NCBI RefSeq assembly: GCF_042453785.1
Contig: NC_091676.1
Span: 937,501 to 1,001,500, forward strand
DNA length: 64,000 bases
Direction of reading: 5' to 3'
Origin: Malus domestica
Taxonomy: Eukaryota > Streptophyta > Magnoliopsida > Rosales > Rosaceae
This document shows positions 1 to 9,629 of the stretch, piece after piece; position 1 is the stretch's first letter; the number at the start of each line of letters is the position of its first letter. The translations under genes were made by a program, and so were the position numbers. The notes under the pieces are model-generated. The model had not been told where the DNA came from and did not search any database. It saw only the letters and a program-made list of their open reading frames with translations.

Positions 1-793
1 AGAGCTCCTCCCCTTGAACCGCCGCCTTCTGAACAACCCCGAGCGCCATCTGCGCCTCCTGTTTGCCTGGCGAAGCGTAAATCCTCAACAGCACTCCGGC
101 AATCCCTTTAGAGACTCTGCTGTACACGTCGAAGATCTCCGTCAGTAAACATATCATTGCTTCGGAAATAAGATAAACCTTGTTGTTATTGTATGTGTGA
201 TTAGTGCGATGCGGACTGATCGCTTCGGGCTTGATCTCGAGGAGCATATCGAGCAACGACTGCCACTTTTGCAACCGCCCGAGCTCCTCCAGCAGAGGCG
301 GCTCCTCCTGATCGGATTTTCTGTTGTTCTTCTTCACCAACGTGCTAAAAAACGCGGATCTCTGATCCAAGTACATAAAATACGCGCGAACAAACGCGTC
401 GTAGGCCCACGTTTTGCTGGGCTTAGAATGTTTGTCGCAGAAGTTGGAGAGGTCGAACGGCAGCCGCCCTATCTTTTGGACGGAGGGGATTTTGCAGCAG
501 AAAATGCCGTGCATGAGCATTAGGCCTTTGAGGGCGACGACCCAAGAGCGAGTTTTTTCCATGCGCGTGGAGAGCGCGTAAAGGAGGGGCTTGTGGTAGA
601 GCGGAGAGGTGCGGACCCATTGGTACACCCTGTGGAAATTCTTGTAATCGACGGTGGTCTCGTCGTGGCTGGTGGCTTTGATGATGATGGCCTCCAAATC
701 AGGGTTGCGGAGCGACGTTCGCCGTGAGATGACGGCCACCCAGATGCTGTTCCGGTCTTTGATTAGCCCGGCAGCCTTTTTCCACAGTTTCAT
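1..793 (-). CDS. ANTH-domain clathrin assembly protein (AP180/CALM type), C-terminus beyond window
   Basis: The reverse strand is open from the ATG at 793-791 to the window edge (264 codons, no intron). The product starts MKLWKKAAGLIKDRNSIWVA and continues through RRTSLRNPDLEAIIIKATSHD, a typical plant ANTH start. Basic residues there resemble the phosphoinositide-binding patch, and the helical ANTH solenoid fills the rest of what is visible. Family members bind PI(4,5)P2 and clathrin and help build endocytic coats at the plasma membrane or TGN. The closest recalled group is the short intronless At1g25240/At1g68110 type. The C-terminal part, where clathrin-binding motifs would lie, is outside the window. 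A CT/GA repeat sits 11 bp upstream of the start codon. Confidence 0.9.
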   Translation of the reverse strand, partial: MKLWKKAAGLIKDRNSIWVAVISRRTSLRNPDLEAIIIKATSHDETTVDYKNFHRVYQWVRTSPLYHKPLLYALSTRMEKTRSWVVALKGLMLMHGIFCCKIPSVQKIGRLPFDLSNFCDKHSKPSKTWAYDAFVRAYFMYLDQRSAFFSTLVKKNNRKSDQEEPPLLEELGRLQKWQSLLDMLLEIKPEAISPHRTNHTYNNNKVYLISEAMICLLTEIFDVYSRVSKGIAGVLLRIYASPGKQEAQMALGVVQKAAVQGEEL

Positions 794-803
794 TTCCCCA
801 CCC

Positions 804-838
804 CTCTCTCTCACTCTCTCTCTCTCTCTCTCTCTCTA
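804..838. repeat. CT/GA microsatellite in the leader of the ANTH gene
   Basis: A slightly interrupted (CT)n tract, (GA)n in the sense of the gene at 1-793, 11 bp before its start codon. It is probably in the 5' leader or core promoter. Confidence 0.9.
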
Positions 839-1649
839 ATTCTAATTGGTCACCAGCACCTTCTCATGAAAACCCTCCTTACCCTTGTTTTAGCACTCTA
901 ATTACATTGTTTTTTTGTTTTTTTTTTTCAATTTTCCAATTTGGACCTTTGGAGATGGGAGGATTTGGACAGCCTATGGCTATATTTGGGAGGTGAGTAA
1001 ATTGGGAACATCTTTTTTAAGTGATTTTTGTTGAGTTTTGTTTTGTGATTGCTTTTATTGGACTTGTTTTAAAGGTAGGCTATGCTTCTCACACGTTAAT
1101 TAACACGCTTCTATTTTCAAGAGAAAATAGTATACTACATATATATACCCCAATAGGCCAGAGGGGCTTTATATGATATGAACCATGATGATGATGAATG
1201 ACTGAAATTAAATATTTTAGAATGACCACTTATAACGGTTAGATCTTTAGTTAAGGATTCAATAATTAAGAATTTAATGACTACGGATCTCCCAATCCGT
1301 ATGCTAGACAAACTCACTTGTAATAATGATATTTAGACGTACCAATTATGACCACGTCTCTGATACATGTTAAGGAAATCATAACTTGTGAGATCTATAT
1401 GTATTAGAAAGTTAGTCTCCAAAGTGATCAGTTTTGTTTGTTTAAATGTCTTTGATGAGTAGCTTGAGCTTAAAAATTCAATAATATTTATGTAAGTCAA
1501 CAAATTGTAAAATAATGCACATGCAAGTGATAAACTATGATTGAAAATAGTACATGAGACAACAAAGTCTTCTAACGATCACGTTGTAGATACACTCTGT
1601 GTTTTGTGGAGGGGACAGCATAATGTATTTGCGTTGAATGAACAAATTA
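839..1649. other. Intergenic, AT-rich
   Basis: Upstream region of the ANTH gene. I see no ORF or RNA gene, only poly-T/A runs. Confidence 0.6.
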
Positions 1650-1878
1650 GGGTTAACTGTATTTTACACCACAAAATTTGAGTTATTTGCGAAAAGAGAT
1701 ATGAGGTTTAAAATTTTGCATTTTAAATCACGTTTTTTAATCGTACCAATTTAACATCTTCGTTAATTTCACCATCTAATTAGACGTTAAATACTAATGT
1801 GATATATATTGGTGTAATTTAAAACCCACGTACATAGTGATGACCTCAAAACCTTATGATGTAAAATGCAGGTAACCC
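1650..1878. mobile_element. Mutator-like MITE with 9-bp target duplication
   Basis: The ends are inverted: GGGTTAACTGTATTTTACA at the left and the complement of TGTAAAATGCAGGTAACCC at the right. The element is flanked by perfect 9-bp direct repeats AACAAATTA (1641-1649 and 1879-1887). It is 229 bp and has no coding capacity. The 9-bp duplication fits Mutator-like elements. Confidence 0.75.
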
Positions 1879-1895
1879 AACAAATTAATTGAGCA

Positions 1896-2545
1896 ACAAC
1901 AACAACAACAACAACAACAAAGCCTTTTCCCACTAAGTGGGGTCGGCTATATGAATCCTAGAACGCCATTGCGCTCGGTTTTGTGTCATGTCCTCCGTTA
2001 GAACCAAGTACTCTAAGTCTTTTCTTAGAGTCTCTTCCAAAGTTTTCCTAGGTCTTCCTCTACCCCTTTGGCCCTGAACCTCTGTCCCGTAGTCACATCT
2101 TCGAACCGGAGCGTCAGTAGGCCTTCTTTGCACATGTCCAAATCACCGGAACCAATTTTCTCTCATCTTTCCTTCAATTTCGGCCACTCCTACTTTACCT
2201 CGAATATCCTCATTTCCAATCTTATCATTTCTTGTGTGCCCACACATCCCACGAAGCATCCTCGTCTCCGCCACACCCATTTTGGGTACGTGTTGATGCT
2301 TCACCGCCCAACATTCTGTGCCATACAACATCGCTGGCCTTATTGCCGTCCTATAAAATTTTCCCTTGAGCTTCAGTGGCCTACGACGGTCACACAACCC
2401 GCCGGATGCACTCTTACACTTCATCTATCCAACTTCTATTCTATGGTTGAGATCTCTCTCTAATTCTCCGTTCTCTTGCACGATATATCCTAGGTAGCGA
2501 AAACGGTCGCTTTTTGTGATATTCGCTAGATTGCTCCGATCATTA
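1896..2545 (-). mobile_element. RTE-clade LINE, 5'-truncated copy with (TTG)n tail
   Basis: On the minus strand this is the 3' end of an RTE-type LINE. It encodes the C-terminal segment seen whole in the copy at 5849-9047 ([36 protein letters not shown]), then stops at TAG and ends in a (TTG)n tail, read as (CAA)n at 1892-1920. By eye it differs from the other copy at roughly 8% of sites, and its reading frame is broken. Homology fades near 2525-2545, as usual for 5'-truncated LINEs. Confidence 0.85.
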
Positions 2546-3962
2546 GTGTGGATAAGTATATAAATGGATATAGATAGGAAAGCAAACACAAGATGTACGT
2601 GGTTCACCCAGATTGGCTACGTCCACGGAATAAAGGAGTTCTCATTAATTGTGAAGGGTTTACACAAGTACATAGGTTTCAGCTTTCCTTTAGTGAGTAC
2701 AGGTGAATGATTTAGTACAAATGACATTAGGAAATATTGTGGGAGAATGATCTCGTAATCACGAAACTTCTAAGTATCGGAATGTGGTATCGTCTTGACT
2801 TGCCTTATCTGTCTCATAGGTAGATGTGGCATCTTCTCTGGAAGTACTCTTCCTCCATCCAGGGGTGGTATCTTTAACTGGTGGAGATGCACAAGGTAAT
2901 GTATCAATTTCACTTGAAGCTTACTTGTAGTTTCAGGCTTGGTCAAGCGCGATACAAACCATGTAGTAGGAGTCCCTCAAGTTGCCGAGCTAGGGGATTT
3001 GCTGAAAGAGGTGACAGACAAGGTAAGCAATCAGAGCTCCGGCTGATTGTTCACATTCTCCCTATCTTGCAGGCAGCATGAAGGATAAAGAGAAGAAAAA
3101 TGAGAAGAGATGATATGGGATACTTTTGCTTTTGAAGAAGTAACTTTCCACAGGCTTATTCTTGAACTGAGCTGGAGGGTTTTCTGGTTTCCTCCAGAGT
3201 ATAAGGCCGACTGAAGAATTTGAGGGTCAAAACAAGTCCATCAAATCTAGAGTACGTTCGACCCTACTGATATGGGATACTTTTGCTTTGACAGAGTAAT
3301 GGATGTATCGGCACGTGTGCTGTTACGCTTGTCTCCACATGCTTCCTTGTATCCTTCTCACTTGCCCTATCTGTTCCTCAGGCAGATGCGGTATCTTCCC
3401 TGGAAGCATAAGATGTTGAAGATGAGTACTCGAGAGCAATGCCAGGTAAGTAAGTTCCAGGCAGTCAGTTCCTGGCTGGAAGCTTGATTCCAAGTGCTGA
3501 CTGATTGCTCTCTTTCTCCTTGTCTTGCACGTAAGAACAAGGCCAAAGGAAAAGACAGGGAAAAAGCATGATATGGGATACTCTTGCTTTTAACCCTGGT
3601 GATATGAGATATTCTTGCTCTAGTATAACTTGTTTGCAGAGGTATTATCGGGGGGAAAGAAAGCTGAATATTTCGAAAGGCTTCGTTGAGAGTGCCCTCT
3701 CATATATGAGGAAGGGTTGAGCATTTTTGCAGGTCTGTCTGTCCGTTGGGGATGGAGGTTGACATATATAGGAGTCTCCTTAACAACAAGTAGTAATGCA
3801 ATTCCTTTACCCTGTCAGAGCACTTTGAAAAAGTGGTCTGTGGTATGTGGAAAGCTGATGTTGCGTGTGAAGATTACAGACAGCTTTATCCAAGGAGATT
3901 CGGCTCTTGTAGTTGGGAAAGTGTTGCCTCTTCGGTTTTCGAACAAGCAATCCTATCAGGGA

Positions 3963-4115
3963 TCTGGCTCTCGAGATTCGGAGAACGATGTCTCTTCGAT
4001 TTTTGAGAAAGCAATCATGCTGGGGGTCTGGCTCTCGAGATTTGGAGAACGGTGTCTCTTCGATTTTTGAGAAAGTAATCATGTTGGGAGTTTGGCTCTC
4101 GAGATTGGGAGTGTT
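3963..4115. repeat. 64-bp tandem repeat, about 2.4 copies
   Basis: Units start with T(C/T)TGGCTCTCGAGAT at 3963, 4027 and 4091, a period of 64 bp. Each contains TCTCTTCGATTTTTGAGAAA, also the core of the 65-bp array at 4551-4790, so the two arrays probably share an ancestor. Confidence 0.85.
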
Positions 4116-4550
4116 TTCTCGAATGTGAGTAAAGGTTGGGCATGTTTGCTAGTCTACCTTGCCACGAAGCACAGAGGTTAACACACAGGGACTTTCCAAT
4201 TATCTAGCAGTGATACTGTTCCTTTACCCTTGTGGGTAATAATATGGGGTAGCTAGACCTTCAAAATTTATGTGTCTAAACTTTGTTAGTGCTGTTTCTT
4301 TGCTATTCTTTTACCCGTCTTGGTCAGAGCGATGTAGTGGAAGCTGCAAGCTTCACGTGCTCAACTTTGGCAGAGAACTTTGGCAAAGTTATCTGTGATA
4401 CACATGAGCTACTATTGCGTGTGGGAAGTGGGTGATTGAACAGTAAGACTCATGTGCTTTCTACTTCACCAGAAGTCTTCGACAGAATGCCCATAATTTC
4501 CGCAAAGCTGAGTGTGCGTGTGACAGGTGCTGCCAAGGCTGGAAAAGTAG

Positions 4551-4790
4551 GTGCCTCTTCGATTTCTGAGATCGGCCCTCGTGGTCTCTGAGCAGCCCAA
4601 CTTTTGAGAAAGCAAGCGCCTCTTCGATTTCTGAGATCGGCCTTCGTGGTCTTTGAGCAGCCCAACTTTTGAGAAAGCAGACGCCTCTTCGATTTCTGAG
4701 ATCGACCCTCGTGGTCTCTGAGCAGCCCAGCTTTTGAGAAAGCAAACGCCTCTTCGATTTCTGAGCAGGCGCCTCTTCGATTTTTGAAGC
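4551..4790. repeat. 65-bp tandem repeat, about 3.4 copies, plus a short extra unit
   Basis: Units start with (G/A)(T/C)GCCTCTTCGATTTC at 4551, 4616, 4681 and 4746, period 65 bp, with a partial unit at 4769. They contain GAGATCGGCCCTCGTGGTCT. The array ends just before a TATA-like box and about 135 bp before the ORF at 4927, so a promoter role is plausible. Because 65 is not a multiple of 3 and the unit lacks stops in any minus frame, all three minus frames stay open across it. Confidence 0.9.
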
Positions 4791-4926
4791 TCCGTCGAGT
4801 GCAGATTTTTATAGGGGCTGGCATTAAGTTCCAAAGCACACTTGAATCTCCACCAGTAGAAGCTCCATTCTTACACTTCTAAGATCTTGATTTGTTCGAC
4901 CTCTTCTCTCTTCAACACCTTTGAAA

Positions 4927-5601
4927 ATGTCTGGCCCCTCCGACCGTCGTTTTGACTTGAACCTTGTTGAAGAGGCAGCCCCGCCTTCTCCAGACAACAT
5001 ATGGCACCCATCATTCGTCTCCCCTACTGGTCCTCTTACCGTTGGGGATTCCGTTATGAAGAATGATATGACCGCTGCGGTGGTGGCCAGGAACCTTCTC
5101 ACTCCCAAAGATAACAGACTACTTTCCAAACGATCTGATGAGTTAGCTGTTAAGGATTCTCTGGCTCTCAGTATTCAGTGTGCAGGTTCTGTGTCTAATA
5201 TGGCCCAACGCCTATTTGCTCGAACCCGCCAAGTTGAATCATTGGCGGCTGAAGTGATGAGTCTCAAACAGGAGATTAGAGGGCTCAAGCATGAGAATAA
5301 ACAGTTGCACCGTCTCGCACATGACTATGCTACAAACATGAAGAGGAAGCTGGACCAGATGAAGGAATCTGATGGTCAGGTTTTACTTGATCATCAGAGA
5401 TTTGTGGGTTTGTTCCAAAGGCATTTATTGCCTTCGTCTTCTGGGGCTGTACCGCGTAATGAAGCTCCAAATGATCAACCTCTGATGCCTCCTCCTTCTA
5501 GGGTTCTGTCCAGTACTGAGGCTCCGAATGATCCCCCTCCGATGCCTTCTCTTTCTGGGGCTCTACCGACTGCTGCGACTTCTCCTAAGCAACATTTGTG
5601 A
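4927..5601 (+). CDS. Element-borne ORF, 224 residues, coiled coil and Pro-rich tail
   Basis: The ATG at 4927 opens a 224-residue ORF. Visible parts are an N-terminal MSGPSDRRFDLNLVEEAAPP with a DLNL run resembling an EAR-type motif, and a central heptad-like coiled-coil region around residues 95-150 (QVESLAAEVMSLKQEIRGLK, then a basic KRKLDQMKESDG). The C-terminal 50 residues hold two imperfect repeats of a Pro/Ser-rich unit (NEAPNDQPLMPPPS and TEAPNDPPPMPSLS). I do not recognise a named domain. Its setting in repetitive DNA and its family-like look suggest a protein carried by a non-autonomous retroelement rather than a host gene. The frame looks whole. Confidence 0.5.
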   Translation: MSGPSDRRFDLNLVEEAAPPSPDNIWHPSFVSPTGPLTVGDSVMKNDMTAAVVARNLLTPKDNRLLSKRSDELAVKDSLALSIQCAGSVSNMAQRLFARTRQVESLAAEVMSLKQEIRGLKHENKQLHRLAHDYATNMKRKLDQMKESDGQVLLDHQRFVGLFQRHLLPSSSGAVPRNEAPNDQPLMPPPSRVLSSTEAPNDPPPMPSLSGALPTAATSPKQHL

Positions 5602-5847
5602 AGGCTCTCTCTTGTTTGTTTATTTTGACTCATGTATATGTACATATTTGTAGCTTATCGGGGATATCAATAAATAAGCTTTCCTTCATTTCAACGTATT
5701 GTGTTAAATACACCAAAGCCTTCTTCGCTAAGTTCTTTGAATTTTCTTTTGTTGGAGCTTTGTGAGTGGAGCATGTAGGTTGAGGTAGTGTTCCCTTAAT
5801 TTCCTGAGTGACGAAAACTTCTCGGTTGGAGACTTGGAAAATCCAAG

Positions 5848-8800
5848 TCACTGAGTGGGATCGGCTACATGAATCTTAGAACGCCATTGTGCTCGGTCCT
5901 GTGTCATGTCCTTCGTTAGATCCAAGTACTCTAAGTCTTTTCTTAGGGTCTCTTCCAAAGTTTTCCTAGGTCTTCCTCTACCCCTTCGGCCCTGAACCTC
6001 TGTCCCATAGTCGCATCTTCTAATCGGAGCGTCAGTAGGCCTTCTTTGCACATGTCCAAACCACCGTAACCGATTTTCTCTCATCTTTCCTTCAATTTCG
6101 GCTACTCCTACTTTACCCCGGATATCCTCATTCCTAATCTTATCCTTTCTCGTGTGCCCACACATCCAACGAAGCATCCTCATCTCCGCTACACCCATTT
6201 TGTGTACGTGTTGATGCTTCACCGCCCAACATTCTGTGCCATACAGCATCGCCGGCCTTATTGCCGTCCTATAAAATTTTCCCTTGAGCTTCAGTGGCAT
6301 ACGGCGGTCACACAACACGCCGGATGCACTCTTCCACTTCATCCATCCAGCTTGTATTCTATGGTTGAGATCTCCATCTAATTCTCCGTTCTTTTGCAAG
6401 ATAGATCCTAGGTAACGAAAACGATCGCTCTTTGGTATTTCTTGATCACCGATCCTCACCCCTAACTCGTTTTGGCCTCCATTTGCACTGAACTTGCACT
6501 CCATATATTCTGTCTTTGATCGGCTTAGGCGAAGACCTTTAGATTCCAACACTTCTTTCCAAAGGTTAAGCTTTGCATTTACCCCTTCCTGAGTTTCATC
6601 TATCAACACTATATCGTCTGCGAAAAGCATACACCAAGGAATATCATCTTGAATATGTCCTGTTAACTCATCCATTACCAACGCAAAAAGGTAAGGACTT
6701 AAGGATGAGCCTTGATGTAATCCTACAGTTATGGGAAAGCTTTCAGTTTGTCCTTCATGAGTTCTTACGGCAGTCTTTGCTCCTTCATACATATCCTTTA
6801 TAGCTTGGATATATGCTACTCGTACTCCTTTCTTCTCTAAAATCCTCCAAAGAATGTCTCTTGGGACCCTATCGTACGCTTTCTCCAAATCTATAAAGAC
6901 CATGTGTAAATCTTTTTTCCCATCTCTATATCTTTCCATCAATCTTCGTAAGAGATAGATTGCCTCCATGGTTGAGCGCCCTGGCATGAACCCGAATTGG
7001 TTGTCCGAAACCCGTGTCTCTTGCCTCAATCTATGCTCAATGACTCTCTCCCAGAGCTTCATTGTATGACTCATTAGCTTAATACCCCTATAGTTCATGC
7101 AATTTTGTACGTCGCCCTTATTCTTGTAGATAGGCACTAAAGTGCTCGTTCGCCACTCATTTGGCATCTTCTTCGTTTTCAAAATCCTATTGAAAAGGTC
7201 AGTGAGCCATGTTATACCTGTCTCTCCCAAAACTTTCCACACTTCGATTGGTATCTCGTCTGGGCCTATTGCTTTTCTTTGCTTCATCTTCTTCAAAGCT
7301 ACAACCACTTCTTCCTTCCGGATTCGACGATAAAAAGAGTAGTTTCTACACTCTTCTGAGTTACTCAACTCCCCTAAAGAAGCACTCCTTTCATGTCCTT
7401 CATTGAAAAGATTATGAAAATAACCTCTCCATCTGTCTTTAACCGCATTCTCTGTAGCAAGAACTTTTCCGTCCTCATCCTTGATGCACCTCACTTGGTT
7501 TAGGTCCCTTGTCTTCTTTTCCCTTGCTCTAGCTAGTTTATAGATATCCAACTCTCCTTCTTTGGTATCTAGTCGTTTATACATATCGTCGTAAGCCGCT
7601 AACTTAGCTTCTCTCACAGCTTTCTTCGCCTCTTGCTTCGCTTTTCTATACCTTTCACCATTTTCATCAGTCCTATCCTTGTATAAGGCTTTACAACATT
7701 CCTTCTTAGCCTTCACCTTTGTTTGTACCTCCTCATTCCACCACCAAGATTCCTTTTGGTGTGGGGCAAAGCCCTTGGACTCTCCTAATACCTCTTTTGC
7801 TACTTTTCGGATACAACTAGCCATGGAATCCCACATTTGGCTAGCTTCCCCCTCTTTATCCCACACACACTGGGTGATTACTTTCTCTTTGAAAATGGCT
7901 TGTTTTTCTTCTTTTAGATTCCACCATCTAGTCCTTGGGCACTTCCAAGTCTTGTTCTTTTGTCTCACTCTTTTGATATGTACATCCATCACCAACAAGC
8001 GATGTTGATTAGCCACGCTCTCTCCTGGTATAACTTTGCAATCCTTACAAGTTATACGATCCCCTTTCCTCATTAGAAGAAAATCTATTTGTGTTTTTGA
8101 CGACCCACTCTTGTAGGTGATCACATGTTCTTCTCTCTTCTTAAAGAAGGTGTTGGCTAAGAAGAGATCAAATGCCATTGCAAAATCCAAGATAGCTTCC
8201 CCATCCTCGTTTCTCTCCCCAAAACCATGGCCACCATGAAAACCTCCATAGTTGCCTGTCTCCCTGCCCACGTGTCCATTTAAATCTCCTCCTATAAATA
8301 ACTTCTCCGTCTGAGCAATTCCTTGCACCAAGTCTCCAAGATCTTCCCAAAATTTCTCCTTCGACCTCGTATCCAACCCTACTTGAGGTGCGTACGCACT
8401 AATCACATTGATAAGTTCTTGTCCTATTACAATCTTGATTGCCATGATTCTATCTCCTACCCTCTTGACATCTACAACATCTTGTACCAAGGTCTTGTCC
8501 ACGATGATGCCAACACCGTTTCTCGTTCTCTGTGTGCCCGAATACCAAAGTTTAAACCCTGAGTTTTCTAGATCCTTTGCCTTACTACCAACCCACTTAG
8601 TTTCTTGTAGGCACATAATATTTATCCTTCTCCTCACCATAACTTCCACTACTTCCATAGATTTTCCCGTTAAGGTTCCTATATTCCACGTTCCTAAACG
8701 CATTTTGCTCTCTTGAACTCTACCCTTCTGTCCTAGCTTCTTCACCCTCCCCCGTCTAATAGGATCAAAGTACTTCTTTTGTGTGTCCCGGGTAAAGCTG

Positions 8801-9006
8801 ATAGGAGCATATGCTCCCAAACAACTTTGAGTGGAGTCGTTCGAAAAGAAGTTTCTATGGCCCCCTTGCTCATTTAACACTGCATCCGGGTGCCGATGGA
8901 GATACAGCGACCCTTGCTCACTTATCACTGTGCTCGGGCCGCACAGCGCGCCACTTACGGGTGACGCCCTAGCTTTAGCGCTATTTTGTTCTGGATTCAT
9001 TTTCAT
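5848..9006 (-). CDS. LINE (RTE clade) endonuclease-reverse transcriptase, 1052 residues, open
   Basis: A single open ORF from the ATG at 9006-9004 ([16 protein letters not shown]). Residues of about 100-330 form an APE-type endonuclease/phosphatase fold ([49 protein letters not shown]). The central region is a reverse transcriptase with [47 protein letters not shown] and the catalytic MLFADDIVL. The C-terminus ([33 protein letters not shown]) is typical of plant RTE elements. The protein nicks target DNA and copies the LINE RNA onto it. The usual stop after ADPT is changed to Gln, and a TGA two codons on, at the junction with flanking DNA, ends the frame. No internal stop suggests a fairly young insertion. 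Confidence 0.9.
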   Translation of the reverse strand: MKMNPEQNSAKARASPVSGALCGPSTVISEQGSLYLHRHPDAVLNEQGGHRNFFSNDSTQSCLGAYAPISFTRDTQKKYFDPIRRGRVKKLGQKGRVQESKMRLGTWNIGTLTGKSMEVVEVMVRRRINIMCLQETKWVGSKAKDLENSGFKLWYSGTQRTRNGVGIIVDKTLVQDVVDVKRVGDRIMAIKIVIGQELINVISAYAPQVGLDTRSKEKFWEDLGDLVQGIAQTEKLFIGGDLNGHVGRETGNYGGFHGGHGFGERNEDGEAILDFAMAFDLFLANTFFKKREEHVITYKSGSSKTQIDFLLMRKGDRITCKDCKVIPGESVANQHRLLVMDVHIKRVRQKNKTWKCPRTRWWNLKEEKQAIFKEKVITQCVWDKEGEASQMWDSMASCIRKVAKEVLGESKGFAPHQKESWWWNEEVQTKVKAKKECCKALYKDRTDENGERYRKAKQEAKKAVREAKLAAYDDMYKRLDTKEGELDIYKLARAREKKTRDLNQVRCIKDEDGKVLATENAVKDRWRGYFHNLFNEGHERSASLGELSNSEECRNYSFYRRIRKEEVVVALKKMKQRKAIGPDEIPIEVWKVLGETGITWLTDLFNRILKTKKMPNEWRTSTLVPIYKNKGDVQNCMNYRGIKLMSHTMKLWERVIEHRLRQETRVSDNQFGFMPGRSTMEAIYLLRRLMERYRDGKKDLHMVFIDLEKAYDRVPRDILWRILEKKGVRVAYIQAIKDMYEGAKTAVRTHEGQTESFPITVGLHQGSSLSPYLFALVMDELTGHIQDDIPWCMLFADDIVLIDETQEGVNAKLNLWKEVLESKGLRLSRSKTEYMECKFSANGGQNELGVRIGDQEIPKSDRFRYLGSILQKNGELDGDLNHRIQAGWMKWKSASGVLCDRRMPLKLKGKFYRTAIRPAMLYGTECWAVKHQHVHKMGVAEMRMLRWMCGHTRKDKIRNEDIRGKVGVAEIEGKMRENRLRWFGHVQRRPTDAPIRRCDYGTEVQGRRGRGRPRKTLEETLRKDLEYLDLTKDMTQDRAQWRSKIHVADPTQ

Positions 9007-9047
9007 AAGGATTCGACGTGATCATGGAGTGCCGGCTGTCGACTACC
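5849..9047 (-). mobile_element. RTE-clade LINE, near full length, 3' tail missing
   Basis: About 3.2 kb on the minus strand, with a short 5' leader of roughly 40 nt (9007-9047), one long ORF (5848-9006), and an abrupt end inside the normal 3' terminus. The other copy reads ACTTAGTGGGAAAAGGC then (TTG)n; here homology stops at ACTCAGTG and unrelated sequence follows. An 8-bp hairpin (GACTTGGA/TCCAAGTC, 5831-5849) sits on the junction. Loss of the 3' tail is odd, since LINE integration starts at that end. An 11-bp direct repeat TTAATTGAGCA lies at 1885-1895 and 9048-9058, outside the whole composite. Confidence 0.9.
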
Positions 9048-9552
9048 TTAATTGAGCACCTACAAAAAAAAAAGTATCTTAAACTTTTGGTCCATGTGAA
9101 TGTAAGTGTGAGTATGAGTTTTTTTAATTTATTTTTTAACTGATTTTAGTTTTTCATTCCTCCAACTATTCTACGGCCTTATCTGTCTCTCTCATGCATT
9201 TCCTGGCTAGCTGCTTAGGTTCTGTAAAACCACGAAAAGTAGAAAGTGGGAGACTGTAAGGTTCAAGTTTTAATTAAGCAAGCTGCAGAGAGCTACTACA
9301 GTAGAAAATGTCCCTAAAAGCAACAAAGTGAAAGGGAGAAGAAAGAGAAAGGGTGCTGCAATTAAGGGCAGGTCCCAAACCCAATAAAGAAAAGAAAAAA
9401 AGGGCTCAACTAAAGTAGTTCAGGAAATCCAAAAACGACGAAAATGGTGGGAATCCTCATTCCACTGTGCAAATCATCCCACACCGCCACCTCTCTTTCT
9501 ACTCCTACTTTTCATACCTTCAGCTTTCTCTTCGTTTCTTCTTCATTTCTTC

Positions 9553-9554
9553 TC

Positions 9555-9592
<38 letters not shown>
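9553..9592. repeat. CT microsatellite upstream of the small gene
   Basis: A (CT)n tract ending 37 bp before the proposed start codon at 9630, probably in the 5' leader. Confidence 0.9.
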
Positions 9593-9629
9593 AAGATCTT
9601 CTCAGCTTCTGGCATGCAACAACACTACT

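Larger units (their letters stand above)
2546..5848 (+). mobile_element. Retroelement-like fossil (LARD-like), ends not defined
   Basis: A 3.3 kb stretch between the two LINE copies with the look of a non-autonomous LTR-type element. It has a promoter-like region (TTTTTATAGGGGC near 4807), two sets of short tandem repeats, a long ORF at 4927-5601 and an A/T-rich 3' region. Two diverged units of roughly 300 bp lie at about 2790-3140 and 3330-3600, sharing GATATGGGATACTTTTGCTT and CTATCTGTTCCTCAGGCAGA-like motifs. I saw no gag or pol protein and no convincing pair of terminal repeats. The family assignment is an inference. Confidence 0.45.

Noticed and set aside
197-523. 108-residue plus-strand ORF
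   Set aside because: It lies antisense to the ANTH gene, whose protein sequence is recognisable.
2546-2700. Left terminal repeat for the 2546-5848 element
   Set aside because: No matching copy of this stretch was found near 5600-5848, so a paired LTR structure cannot be claimed.
4450-4839. Three overlapping minus-strand ORFs with repeated KSKRRLLSQKLGCS-like units
   Set aside because: They come from the 65-bp tandem array, which lacks stops in all three minus frames; the same peptide appears in each frame. No coding evidence.
7142-8716. Several plus-strand ORFs of 60-109 residues
   Set aside because: Antisense to the LINE ORF.
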